Part shown: piece after piece, positions 1 to 7,854 of the stretch
Layout of the letters: every line of letters starts with the position of its first letter
Numbering within the stretch: position 1 is the stretch's first letter
Source: Variovorax sp. PAMC28562
Lineage (GTDB): Bacteria > Pseudomonadota > Gammaproteobacteria > Burkholderiales > Burkholderiaceae_C
DNA length: 64,000 nt
Assembly: GCF_014303735.1 (NCBI RefSeq)
Contig: NZ_CP060296.1
Coordinates: forward strand, 2,491,501 to 2,555,500
Direction of reading: 5' to 3'
Made by a program: the position numbers and the translations under genes
The notes under the pieces: generated by a model
Told to the model about the DNA's origin: nothing
What the model saw: the letters and a program-made list of their open reading frames with translations, nothing else
Databases searched by the model: none

Positions 1-247
1 CAATCTGGAAGGTGAAGAACGGCGTGGCGAAGAACGGGTAGAGCAGCACCAACGCGGCAACCAGCACATGGCGCCAGCGCACCGGGCGGAACAGCACGCG
101 CAGCCAGCGCGGGAGGTCGCCGTGCGCGGGCAGTGGTTCGGCCGGGCGTGTGGTGCTTGTGGTGCGCGTGGTGCTTGTGGCACGTGGCAGCACCGCGACA
201 CCGGCGGTCGGCGACTTCATCGCCCGTCGCCACTGCGAAGCGCTCAT
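1..247 (-). CDS. livM: Branched-chain amino acid ABC transporter permease LivM (N-terminal part)
   Basis: This is the first 82 codons of a LivM-type inner-membrane permease; the rest lies beyond the window edge. After a Thr/Arg-rich cytoplasmic leader, the first membrane segment is visible (VLVAALVLLYPFFATPFF), followed by FTFQI, typical of LivM proteins. The ATG at 247 overlaps the TGA of livH (ATGA), so the two permease subunits are translationally coupled. LivH and LivM together form the channel of a HAAT-family importer for branched-chain amino acids or similar small carboxylates and amides. No binding protein or ATPase gene is visible in the window; they should lie beyond position 1. The substrate cannot be read from the sequence, but the operon context suggests the compound degraded by the upstream hydrolases. 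Confidence 0.85.
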   Translation of the reverse strand, partial: MSASQWRRAMKSPTAGVAVLPRATSTTRTTSTTRPAEPLPAHGDLPRWLRVLFRPVRWRHVLVAALVLLYPFFATPFFTFQI

Positions 248-1203
248 GCGGCTTTCCCCATCAATCCACGCGGCTTGAACGCGAGCGCGACGACCATGAT
301 CACGAAAGTGAAGACCACGCTGTAGGTCGGCGCATAGGCGAGGCCGAATTGCTCCGCCAGGCCGATGAGCAATGCACCGATCGCAGCGCCGACCACGCTG
401 CCCATGCCGCCGACGATGACCACGACCAGCGAAGCCAGCAGGTAGCGCGTGTCCTCGCCCGGCGAGATCGACAGGGCGGTGCCGCCCACCACGCCGGCCA
501 ACCCGGCGAGCCCGGCACCGATCGCGAAGGTCAGCGCGAACACCAGTTGAACGTTGACGCCCGCCGCGGCCAGCATGCCGCGGTCGTCGACGCCGGCGCG
601 GATCATCATGCCGATGCGCGTGCGCGCCAGCAGCAGCCAGAGGCCCACGCCGATGACGATCGATGCCAGCAACACGAACAGTCGGTAGGTTGGAAACTTG
701 GCGACAAGAGGAAGGGTGGTCGAGCCGTAGATCCACGCCGGCGGATCGAAGGTGTAGATCTCGGCGCCCCAGATCCAGAGCATCAGATCGGCGAAGACGA
801 TCGACAGGCCGATGGTCACCAGCGTCTGGCGCAGGTCTTGTCCCTGCATGTGACGGAACACCAGCAACTGCATCAGCAGCCCGAGGATCGCCGACGCGAG
901 AAACCCGGCAATCACTGCGAGCACCCACGAGCCCGTGTGCTCGCCGACGAACCAGCCGACATAGGCGCCGAAAAGGTAGAGCGAGCCGTGCGCGAGGTTC
1001 ACGTTGCGCATCAGGCCGAACACCAGCGTGAAGCCACTCGCGACCAGAAAGTAGAGCGATGCCAGCGTGAGGCCGTTGAGCAGCGTCTTGAAGTAGAGCG
1101 GGTAGTTGTCGGAGATGGCCCAGACCGAAAACACCGCGATCGGCACGCCGAAGATTAGCCAGAGCGCGAGCGACTTGCGATTCATGCGCGCCATGCCGTT
1201 CAT
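244..1203 (-). CDS. livH: Branched-chain amino acid ABC transporter permease LivH
   Basis: A 319-residue, strongly hydrophobic inner-membrane protein of the LivH family. The N-terminal part has the family pattern of one helix, then LYFKTLLNGLTLASLYFLVASGFTLVFGL, then NLAHGSLYLFGAYVG. A conserved Gly-rich region (AIGAGLAGLAGVVGG) and the PRGL motif near the C terminus are also present. It pairs with LivM, which starts at the overlapping ATGA. The chosen ATG at 1203 itself overlaps the TGA of the preceding amidohydrolase; two further in-frame ATGs follow within seven codons (1194 and 1185), so the exact N terminus is slightly uncertain. Its place as the fifth gene of a catabolic operon suggests that it imports the pathway substrate rather than leucine. 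Confidence 0.88.
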   Translation of the reverse strand: MNGMARMNRKSLALWLIFGVPIAVFSVWAISDNYPLYFKTLLNGLTLASLYFLVASGFTLVFGLMRNVNLAHGSLYLFGAYVGWFVGEHTGSWVLAVIAGFLASAILGLLMQLLVFRHMQGQDLRQTLVTIGLSIVFADLMLWIWGAEIYTFDPPAWIYGSTTLPLVAKFPTYRLFVLLASIVIGVGLWLLLARTRIGMMIRAGVDDRGMLAAAGVNVQLVFALTFAIGAGLAGLAGVVGGTALSISPGEDTRYLLASLVVVIVGGMGSVVGAAIGALLIGLAEQFGLAYAPTYSVVFTFVIMVVALAFKPRGLMGKAA

Positions 1204-2483
1204 GCGACGCGTTCCCAGGCACGCTCGGACGCGATGTCCGGCGCCTTGGCGAACACGCCGTCTTTCATCACCGCGAGGATGCGCTTGGGGTCGCGCAGGA
1301 TCGACAGGTTGGCCAGCGGGTCGCCGTCGATCAGGAGCATGTCGGCCAGATAGCCATCCTTGATGACGCCGAGTTCGTCGGGCTGCATCATGATCTGACC
1401 GCCGTAGAGCGTGGTCGAACGGATGGCTTCCATGGGAGTGAAGCCGAGGTACTTGACGAAGAACTCCAGGTCGCGCGAGTTCTGCGTGTGGGGCGTAAAG
1501 GCGAAACCGTAGTCGCCGCCCGGCAGCACGCGAATGCCACGCTTGTGCATTTTGGAGAGCGACTCGAGCGCGGCGTCCCATTCGATCTGGTAGCCCATGT
1601 CGGTCGCCATCGCGTTGGTGATGCCGAACGCTTCTGCCTCGTGCAGCATCGCGTAGAGGATGGCGATTCCCGGTGCGACGAAGACCCGGTCTTTCGCGGC
1701 TTCGAGCATGTCGAGCGCTTCGTTGTCGACGAAGCTGGCGTGGTAGATCAGATCGATGCCGTGCCGCAACGCCTGCTTGACGCTGTCTGACGAGCGGGCG
1801 TGCGCGATGCCGCGCTTGCCGCGGATCTTGACTTCGCGCATGGCCGCGGCGACTTCTTCATCGAGCATCCAGGTCGTCTCCGATGGCGACTGCGGCGTGA
1901 AGTTATCGCCCGACAGATTGAGCTTGACCGAGTCGACGCCGTATTTCAAAAACATCCGCACGGCCTTGCGCATTTCGTCCGCACCCGAGATGTTCACGCC
2001 GAAGCTGAACTCCGGGAACGGCAGGTGCGGCAAGGTCTCGTCGCCCAGCCCGCCGAGCACCGTGATCTCCTGGCTGGCGGCCAGGTAGCGCGGTCCGGGG
2101 ATCTGGCCCGAGTTGATCGCGTTGCGGATCACCACGTCGAGCCGCGGCTTGGCGCAGGCCGCGCCGACGCACGAGGTAAAGCCGGCTTCGAGGTATCGCT
2201 TCGCGACCTTGGCGCACCACAGCACGTGCTCTTCGAGCGGCAGGGTTTGGATGGCCGAGAGCGTGGCGGCGTCGTTCCACGAAAAGTGCGTGTGGGCCTC
2301 GCACATGCCAGGCATCAACGTGGCGCCTGCGCCGTCGATCACGGTGGCGCCGCCCGGCGCGATCGGTGCCGTACTGCGACCGACCTGGCGAATGCGGTTG
2401 CCGCGCACAAGCACGCTGCCGCTGAAAGGGTTCTGTCCGGTGCCATCGAGGATGCGGACATTGGTGAAGACGACGTCAGTCAT
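1200..2483 (-). CDS. Amidohydrolase family protein (paralogue 1)
   Basis: A 427-residue metal-dependent hydrolase of the amidohydrolase superfamily (imidazolonepropionase/Xaa-Pro dipeptidase-like group). The N-terminal beta-sandwich segment is followed by the metal-binding H-x-H at residues 64-66 (EAHTHFSW). A lysine in SVKLNLSG is a candidate carboxylated bridging ligand, His in AHARS and in YHASF are candidate ligands, and a conserved GGDYGFAF segment contains the catalytic-type Asp. No signal peptide is seen, so it is cytoplasmic. AGGAG lies just upstream of the ATG. It is a close paralogue of the protein encoded immediately upstream, with the same motif order, so the pair looks like a tandem duplication. 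The chemistry is probably hydrolysis of a cyclic amide, amide or ester bond; the substrate is unknown. Confidence 0.85.
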   Translation of the reverse strand: MTDVVFTNVRILDGTGQNPFSGSVLVRGNRIRQVGRSTAPIAPGGATVIDGAGATLMPGMCEAHTHFSWNDAATLSAIQTLPLEEHVLWCAKVAKRYLEAGFTSCVGAACAKPRLDVVIRNAINSGQIPGPRYLAASQEITVLGGLGDETLPHLPFPEFSFGVNISGADEMRKAVRMFLKYGVDSVKLNLSGDNFTPQSPSETTWMLDEEVAAAMREVKIRGKRGIAHARSSDSVKQALRHGIDLIYHASFVDNEALDMLEAAKDRVFVAPGIAILYAMLHEAEAFGITNAMATDMGYQIEWDAALESLSKMHKRGIRVLPGGDYGFAFTPHTQNSRDLEFFVKYLGFTPMEAIRSTTLYGGQIMMQPDELGVIKDGYLADMLLIDGDPLANLSILRDPKRILAVMKDGVFAKAPDIASERAWERVA

Positions 2484-2516
2484 GACCTTCTCCTCTCACT
2501 GGGCTGAGCGAGTGCT

Positions 2517-3809
2517 TCATGCGGTCGCCCAGCGGGTGGTGCGGGCCGAGCGCATCGGTGGCGCGCGGTGAAACTCGCCGTCTTTCATGACGGCCATGAT
2601 TCGCGACTTGTCCTGCAGCACGGTGATGTCGGTCAGCGGGTCGCCATCGATGAGAAGGATGTCGGCGAAACAGCCTTCACGGATGTAGCCGATCGTCTTG
2701 CCCATCTTCATCATCGGCCCGCCCCACGCAGTGGCGGACAGCAGCGCTTCCATCGTGCTCATGCCCACGTACTTGACGAAGTATTCGAGGTCTTTGGCAT
2801 TGGTGCCGTGCGGCGTCCATGCAAAGCCGTAGTCGCCGCCGGGCAGGATCCGGACGCCGCGTTTGCGCAGCGCGCGCATGCTTTCGACCGCGGCATCGAG
2901 CTCGCGGTGGTAGCCCATCTTCATCGTGACCTCTTTGGTCAAACCCCATTGGCTCGCGTTGTGGCAGGTGTTGATGAGCCATGCCAGACCGGGTGCGATG
3001 AAGTGCTCGGTCTTGTGGGCTTCGAGCAGGTCGAGCGCCTCGCTGTCGGCGAAGCTCGCGTGGTAGATCACCTCGATGCCCTGCGTCACGCATTGCTTGA
3101 TGGCCCAGGTGGAGCGCGCGTGGGCCGCGACGCGTTTGCCCCAGGCCTTAGCCTCTTGCACGCAGACGCGGATCTCTTCTTCGGTGAACTGGCTCATCTC
3201 GCTCGACATGCCGGTAATCGACTCGCCAGACAGATTGATCTTTACCGAGTCGACGCCCCACTTGGCCATCATGCGGACGCAACGGCGCATCTCTTCGGCA
3301 CCGCTCACGACGGCGCCGAACGCGAACTCCGGCTGCGGCAGATGCGGCTGCGTGCTGTCGCCGAGTCCGCCTGGCACGGTGATCTCTTGTCCAGCGGCGA
3401 GGTAGCGCGGGCCGATGATCGTGCCGTCGGCGATCGCATTTCGGATCACCACATCGAGCCGCGGCTTGGCGGCTGCCGCACCAACGCAGCTGGTCCAGCC
3501 CATGTCGAGGTACTTCTTCGCGACCTCGGCGCACCACAGGATGTGCTCTTCCGGCGGCATGCGCTGGATCGCGTCCAGGCTCGGCTGGTCGTTCCAGGAA
3601 AAGTGCGTGTGGGCCTCGACCATGCCCGGCATCAGGAAAGCGCCGGCACCGTCGATGACCTGCGCGCCGTGAATGGGCGCCTGCGGTGCGCCGTGGGCGG
3701 TCTTCACGACGCGCGAAATGCGGTTGCCTTGCACCAGCACGTCGCCGGAGAAGGGCGCCTCGCCGCCGCCATCGAAGACACGCACGTTGGTGAAAAGAAC
3801 GTCTGCCAT
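2517..3809 (-). CDS. Amidohydrolase family protein (paralogue 2)
   Basis: A 430-residue amidohydrolase-superfamily enzyme with the same architecture as the downstream paralogue. It has H67-x-H69 in VEAHTHFSW, a lysine in SVKINLSGES, His in AHARSTW and YHASF, and GGDYGFAW. Both proteins begin with nearly the same pattern (TNVR, then PFSG, then GNRI), which shows direct paralogy. Differences cluster in the middle of the barrel (the region around HNASQWGLTKEV here), so the two may act on different but related substrates or form a heteromer. AGGAG precedes the ATG by about eight bases. It lies 9 bp downstream of the alpha/beta hydrolase gene, within the same operon. Cytoplasmic; substrate unknown. 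Confidence 0.85.
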   Translation of the reverse strand: MADVLFTNVRVFDGGGEAPFSGDVLVQGNRISRVVKTAHGAPQAPIHGAQVIDGAGAFLMPGMVEAHTHFSWNDQPSLDAIQRMPPEEHILWCAEVAKKYLDMGWTSCVGAAAAKPRLDVVIRNAIADGTIIGPRYLAAGQEITVPGGLGDSTQPHLPQPEFAFGAVVSGAEEMRRCVRMMAKWGVDSVKINLSGESITGMSSEMSQFTEEEIRVCVQEAKAWGKRVAAHARSTWAIKQCVTQGIEVIYHASFADSEALDLLEAHKTEHFIAPGLAWLINTCHNASQWGLTKEVTMKMGYHRELDAAVESMRALRKRGVRILPGGDYGFAWTPHGTNAKDLEYFVKYVGMSTMEALLSATAWGGPMMKMGKTIGYIREGCFADILLIDGDPLTDITVLQDKSRIMAVMKDGEFHRAPPMRSARTTRWATA

Positions 3810-3818
3810 GGCCGGCTC

Positions 3819-4628
3819 CTACTGGATGCGTTGGACGCGGTCGTGCGTCGCAAGAAATTCGCGCAGTTCGCGCTGGCATTCGTCGGGCCGCTCGACGGGT
3901 GTCCAGTGGCCGCATTTGGGCAGCACCACCACGCGCTTGCTGGCCGCGCGGTGCAGCCGGTCGGCCATGGCGCGCACGGCTTGCGGCGGCGCCACACCGT
4001 CTTCGTCGCCGGTCACCAGCAGCACGGGTGCTTCAATCTGTTCGACAGCGGCAGCTTGTGCTCCGGCCAGTGCTTCGCAGCTGCGTGCATACGCGTCGCC
4101 CTCCTGCCGCATGAGGCTCTCCCGCACGAATGCGACCACCACCGGCAGCCGTTGCCGCGTGTCGGCGGAGATGGCGGCCTGCAGCAGTGTCTGCGTGATC
4201 TCCTGCATGCCCGCAGCACCTTCGCGGGCCTTGGCAGCACGCGCATGCATTGCCGTGCGAGCCGCATCGGGCGGGGCGATGAGCGGGCCGAACAAAGCGA
4301 CGCTCGCGACGAGCTTCGGATGTGCCGCGGCGATGTGCTGGCACACGATGGTGCCCATCGAATGGCCGACCCAATGCGCGCGTGTGATGCCCAAGCGATC
4401 GCAGATGCCGAGCAGCGTTTCGACATAGCGTTCGATCGAAAGAGCGCCTTCGACGCTTTGCGACCGGCCACTGCCGGGCAGGTCGACCCGCACCACGCGA
4501 TGCCGCGCCAGCGCCGGCATCAGCGGCGTGTAAGTGTTGGAGCTGCCGCCCAGGCCGTGCACGCAGACCACGACAGGGCCGTCGCCTTCTTCTTCCACCG
4601 CAACGCGGTCGATGAGATGGAATGTCAT
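3819..4628 (-). CDS. Alpha/beta hydrolase
   Basis: A 269-residue alpha/beta-hydrolase-fold protein of the lactonase/haloperoxidase/esterase group. The oxyanion-hole HG is at residues 24-25 (VHGLGG), the nucleophile Ser90 sits in GHSMG, a candidate acid Asp is in VTGDEDG, and the catalytic His is in PKCGHWTPVERP. All triad residues are present, so the enzyme should be active. The ATG at 4628 gives the normal family start (MTFHLIDRVAVEEEG); the frame stays open 25 codons further upstream but would run into the FAH-family gene. The gene sits 16 bp after the FAH-family gene and 9 bp before the amidohydrolases. It probably cleaves an ester, lactone or enol-lactone intermediate of the same pathway. 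Specificity cannot be read from the sequence. Confidence 0.85.
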   Translation of the reverse strand: MTFHLIDRVAVEEEGDGPVVVCVHGLGGSSNTYTPLMPALARHRVVRVDLPGSGRSQSVEGALSIERYVETLLGICDRLGITRAHWVGHSMGTIVCQHIAAAHPKLVASVALFGPLIAPPDAARTAMHARAAKAREGAAGMQEITQTLLQAAISADTRQRLPVVVAFVRESLMRQEGDAYARSCEALAGAQAAAVEQIEAPVLLVTGDEDGVAPPQAVRAMADRLHRAASKRVVVLPKCGHWTPVERPDECQRELREFLATHDRVQRIQ

Positions 4629-4644
4629 GGCGATGTCGGTGTTG

Positions 4645-5508
4645 TCATTCGAAGCGGTTCTCGATGACGCCGACGCCGTCGATCTCGACGCGCACGACGT
4701 CACCCGAGCGCAGCCATTGCGGCGGCTTCATTCCCATGCCGACACCCGATGGCGTGCCGGTCGCGATGACGTCGCCGGGGTACAGCGTGATGCCGCGCGA
4801 GCAGGTTTCGATGAGCGTGGGGATGTCGAAGATCATGTCGCGCGTCTGGCCGTCTTGCCGCAGGGTGCCGTTGACCCAGCCGCGCACGCGGGTGGCGCAA
4901 CCATCGACCTCGTCGGCCGTGACGATCCACGGTCCCATCGGGCAGAAGGTGTCGAAGCTCTTGCCCAGGCCCCATTGCTGGTGGCGCATCTGCACGTCGC
5001 GTGCGGTCACGTCGTTGACGATGGTGTAGCCGAACACATGGTCCATGGCGCGCGAGCGGGGGATGTTGCGGCCACCGCGGCCGATGACGACCGCGAGCTC
5101 CGATTCATAGTCGATCTGCACCGAGGCAGCCGGTGCCGGAAGCTGCACCGTGTCGTTGGGCCCGATCACGCATTCGGCCAGCTTGCCGAAGACGATCGGC
5201 CATGCTTCGGCTTCTGGTTTTGCGTTGAATACCGAGCCGGCCAACTCGGCTGCATGCGCGTGGTAATTGCGGCCGACACAGAACAAGCTGCGCAGCGGGC
5301 GCGGCAATGGCGAGCGCAGCGTGACGACGTCGACGGGCAGTCGTGCCCCCGAGGCTTGCGGCAGCATTTCGTCGCGCGCCATCGCCTGGATCAGCGGCAG
5401 CGTGCCGAGCGAAGGGTCGCGCACGGCCAACGGCGTGGCCTCGCGGCCATCCTGCGAAATGGTGCCGACATGGTCGCGGCCACCCCAGCTCCAACTGGCA
5501 AAACGCAT
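4645..5508 (-). CDS. Fumarylacetoacetate hydrolase (FAH) family protein
   Basis: A 287-residue member of the FAH superfamily, a fold used by hydrolases, isomerases and decarboxylases of 2-hydroxy/2-oxo-diene acids in aromatic and heteroaromatic ring degradation. The metal-binding acidic residues are in DYESELAVVIG and NDVTARD; the GKSFDTFCPMGPW and TGTPSGVGMG segments are characteristic. The start was placed at the ATG at 5508 because GGAGA lies eight bases upstream; an in-frame ATG at 5523 has no such site. It is the first gene of the minus-strand operon and diverges from the TetR/hydrolase fusion gene, with a palindrome between them. It probably processes a ring-cleavage product, but the pathway is unidentified. 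Confidence 0.87.
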   Translation of the reverse strand: MRFASWSWGGRDHVGTISQDGREATPLAVRDPSLGTLPLIQAMARDEMLPQASGARLPVDVVTLRSPLPRPLRSLFCVGRNYHAHAAELAGSVFNAKPEAEAWPIVFGKLAECVIGPNDTVQLPAPAASVQIDYESELAVVIGRGGRNIPRSRAMDHVFGYTIVNDVTARDVQMRHQQWGLGKSFDTFCPMGPWIVTADEVDGCATRVRGWVNGTLRQDGQTRDMIFDIPTLIETCSRGITLYPGDVIATGTPSGVGMGMKPPQWLRSGDVVRVEIDGVGVIENRFE

Positions 5509-5579
5509 AGACTTTGTCTCCATATTGCCCCGCAGTCTTTCCGGTGTGTACCGGGCGCCGCGAGATCTCGGAAGTCATT

Positions 5580-5599
5580 TTTGAGACTTGCGTCTCAAA
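5580..5599. promoter_or_regulatory. Perfect palindrome, candidate operator of the TetR/hydrolase fusion
   Basis: TTTGAGAC-TTGC-GTCTCAAA: two perfect 8-base inverted arms around a 4-base centre. It lies in the 169-bp region between the divergent FAH-family gene (ATG 5508) and the TetR-fusion gene (ATG 5678). Size, symmetry and position match a TetR-family operator that controls both directions. Binding itself is inferred. Confidence 0.6.
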
Positions 5600-5677
5600 T
5601 CTGGTTGGCCGCATCATACGGTTGGCGCTTAGATATTCACAAGCCGAAACAGACCCTTCTTGACCCGTACAAACCCC

Positions 5678-7225
5678 ATGCCGCGACTCAAATACAAGCT
5701 GACCGATCCTCCGATCGCACCCGAAGGCGGCGTTCGCGCGGCGACGTTCAAGGCGCTGCTCGAGGCGGCGATGGACATCATTCGCTTGAAGGGCCATATC
5801 CCTTCGGTCGCTGAGGCGGCGGCCCGATCGAAGGTGTCGCGCGCCACGGCGTACCGCTACTTCCCGAGTCGCAGCGCGCTGGTGACGGCAGTGGTCGACA
5901 GCTCGCTGGGACCGGTGCGCAAGCTCGCATCCGACAAGCCGAACGGCCGCGAGCGCGTCCACGAACTGTTCATCAAGACCTTTCCGCGCTTCAAGGAATT
6001 CGAGGCGCAGATGCGTGCTGCCGCGCAGTTGTCACTGGAGCAATGGGGCTTGGAGCGCGCGGGGCTATTGGAAGAAGAGCCCTACCGGCGCGGCCATCGC
6101 GTGGGCATTCTCGAACATGCACTGCAGCCGATGATTCCGTTGCTGCGACCGGCCGTGCGCGACCGTTTGCACCAGGCGCTGTCGGTCGTCTATGGCATCG
6201 AGCCGTACGTGATATTGAAAGACATCTGGGGTTTGCGTGACCGTGAGGTCGAGCGCACTGCGCTGTGGATGGCGGATGCGTTGATCGACGCGGCGCTGCG
6301 CGAGTCCGGACCCGACCCGCTGCCGCAGCCCGCGGATGCCGCTATTGCGCGAGAGCGCACGGTCGCCGTGGATCCCGAATGGCTCGACGCCCAGTACAAC
6401 AACCGCGCACGCATCCCCGAGCATCCGGCCATCCTCCGCTATTGGGCCGACGCATCCGCCGACGCGTTCAAGCGACCGGACTGGGTGCTCGATGTCGCTT
6501 ATGGCGACCATGCGAGCGAGCGGCTCGACATCCTCCCTGCGCGCTCGGGCGCACCCGTCTTCGTCTATATCCACGGCGGCTACTGGCGCGCACTCGACAA
6601 ACGCGACCATGCCTTCATCGCGCCGCCGTTGCATGCCGCGGGTGCGATGGTCGTGCAGTTGAACTACGCGCTCTGCCCCGCGGTCGGCATCGAGCACATC
6701 GTGCTGCAAATGGTGCAGGCACTGGCCTGGGTCTATAGAAATGCAGAAGCACATGGTGGCGACCGCGAGCGGATCGTGGTGGCCGGTCACTCCGCCGGCG
6801 GTCATCTCGCGACGATGCTGCTGGCCTGCGATTGGCGCGCCGTGGCGCCGGAACTGCCGCGCGACCTCGTCAAGTCGGCACTGTCGATCTCGGGCGTGTA
6901 CGAATTGGAGCCGCTGCGCCATGCGCCGTTTCTGTCGGCGGACCTCGGGCTGACGGAAGCATCTGCGCTGCGCCTGAGTCCGCTGCGGATGCGCGCGCCC
7001 ACGATGGGCTCGCTGGTGACAGTCGTCGGTGCCGACGAGAGCGAAGAGTTCTTGCGTCAGGCCGATGCGATCGCGACGGCATGGGGGCCGCATGTCGTCC
7101 TGGCGAACGAGCGTGTTGCCGGCAAGAACCACATGAGCGTGCTGAACGACCTGGCGGACCCGAGGTCGTCGACGTATGCGCATGCGCTGTCCCTGCTGGG
7201 TCTGTCCGGCCCGGCGCGCGGCTGA
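5678..7225 (+). CDS. TetR-family regulator fused to an arylformamidase-like alpha/beta hydrolase
   Basis: A single uninterrupted 515-residue frame with two domains that normally come from separate genes. Residues about 18-75 are a TetR-type helix-turn-helix (AATFKALLEAAMDII, then SKVSRATAYRYFPSRSALVTAVVD), followed by an alpha-helical ligand-binding region to about residue 215. After a Pro-rich linker (GPDPLPQPAD), residues about 232-515 are a complete alpha/beta hydrolase of the kynurenine formamidase type: start pattern DPEWLDAQYNNRARIPEHP, oxyanion motif HGGYW (His299), nucleophile Ser372 in GHSAGGHL, Asp453 in GADES and His485 in GKNHMS. The catalytic triad is intact. The start was set at the ATG at 5678; a TTG six codons upstream is possible. 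It is divergent from the catabolic operon and probably represses it from the palindrome at 5580-5599. Possibly the hydrolase domain removes or makes the inducer. A recent gene fusion or stop-codon loss cannot be excluded. Confidence 0.85.
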   Translation: MPRLKYKLTDPPIAPEGGVRAATFKALLEAAMDIIRLKGHIPSVAEAAARSKVSRATAYRYFPSRSALVTAVVDSSLGPVRKLASDKPNGRERVHELFIKTFPRFKEFEAQMRAAAQLSLEQWGLERAGLLEEEPYRRGHRVGILEHALQPMIPLLRPAVRDRLHQALSVVYGIEPYVILKDIWGLRDREVERTALWMADALIDAALRESGPDPLPQPADAAIARERTVAVDPEWLDAQYNNRARIPEHPAILRYWADASADAFKRPDWVLDVAYGDHASERLDILPARSGAPVFVYIHGGYWRALDKRDHAFIAPPLHAAGAMVVQLNYALCPAVGIEHIVLQMVQALAWVYRNAEAHGGDRERIVVAGHSAGGHLATMLLACDWRAVAPELPRDLVKSALSISGVYELEPLRHAPFLSADLGLTEASALRLSPLRMRAPTMGSLVTVVGADESEEFLRQADAIATAWGPHVVLANERVAGKNHMSVLNDLADPRSSTYAHALSLLGLSGPARG

Positions 7226-7264
7226 GCGAGGCCGATTCGTCGGAGCGCCTCCAGCCGGCGTTTT

Positions 7265-7789
7265 CTAGCCGCCGCGCAAGTGCAAGTGCGTCGAGTTCTT
7301 CACTTCTTCCATCACCGCATAGGTCCGGGTTTCGCGCACACCCGGCAGCTGCCAGAGCACGCTGCCCGCGAAGGCCCGGTAGTCGCCCATGTCGGCGCTT
7401 CGGGTCTTGAGCAGATAGTCGAAGCCGCCCGCGACCATGTGGCACTCCATGATTTCAGGGCGTACTTGCACCGCCGCCTTGAATTGATCGAACACGTTGG
7501 GCGTCGTGCGGTCGAGCATCACCTCGACGAAGACCAGCATGCTGGCGCCGAGCCTGAGTGGGTTGAGGCGCGCTTCGTAACCCAGGATGTAGCCCTCGCG
7601 CGTGAGGCGTTGAACGCGGGCGAGGACCGCCGTTGGCGACAGGCCGATCGTGTCCGCGAGCTTGACGTTGGAGAGGCGGCCGTCGTCCTGTAAAGCGGCG
7701 AGGATGCGAACGTCGAGTCGATCCAGACCCGGAGCAGGATCTTCGATGGGTATCGCGGGAACCTTTGGTGGTTTCTTTGGCTTAAGCAT
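7265..7789 (-). CDS. Lrp/AsnC-family transcriptional regulator (PutR-like)
   Basis: A 174-residue Lrp/AsnC protein. A basic, Pro-rich leader of about 20 residues precedes the helix-turn-helix (LDRLDVRILAALQDDGRLSNVKLADTIGLSPTAVLARVQRL), and a RAM/ASNC ligand-binding domain follows (MLVFVEVMLD, then VAGGFDYLLKTR, then ETRTYAVMEEVK). The gene is divergent from putA with a very short shared promoter region. In many proteobacteria an adjacent Lrp-type protein activates putA in response to proline, so this is the likely role here. The ATG at 7789 gives the full family pattern. It converges with the TetR-fusion gene, 39 bp apart, with no strong terminator visible between them. Confidence 0.88.
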   Translation of the reverse strand: MLKPKKPPKVPAIPIEDPAPGLDRLDVRILAALQDDGRLSNVKLADTIGLSPTAVLARVQRLTREGYILGYEARLNPLRLGASMLVFVEVMLDRTTPNVFDQFKAAVQVRPEIMECHMVAGGFDYLLKTRSADMGDYRAFAGSVLWQLPGVRETRTYAVMEEVKNSTHLHLRGG

Positions 7790-7854
7790 CTGAATTCGAA
7801 ATAAAAGTTGGTCCTATGGCCTGCATTATCGGTTTAACCACTACGGACGCCGCC

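Noticed and set aside
2568..4667. A 699-codon plus-strand frame opposite the amidohydrolase genes
   Set aside because: It spans several convincing minus-strand genes and their junctions, and has no recognisable domain.
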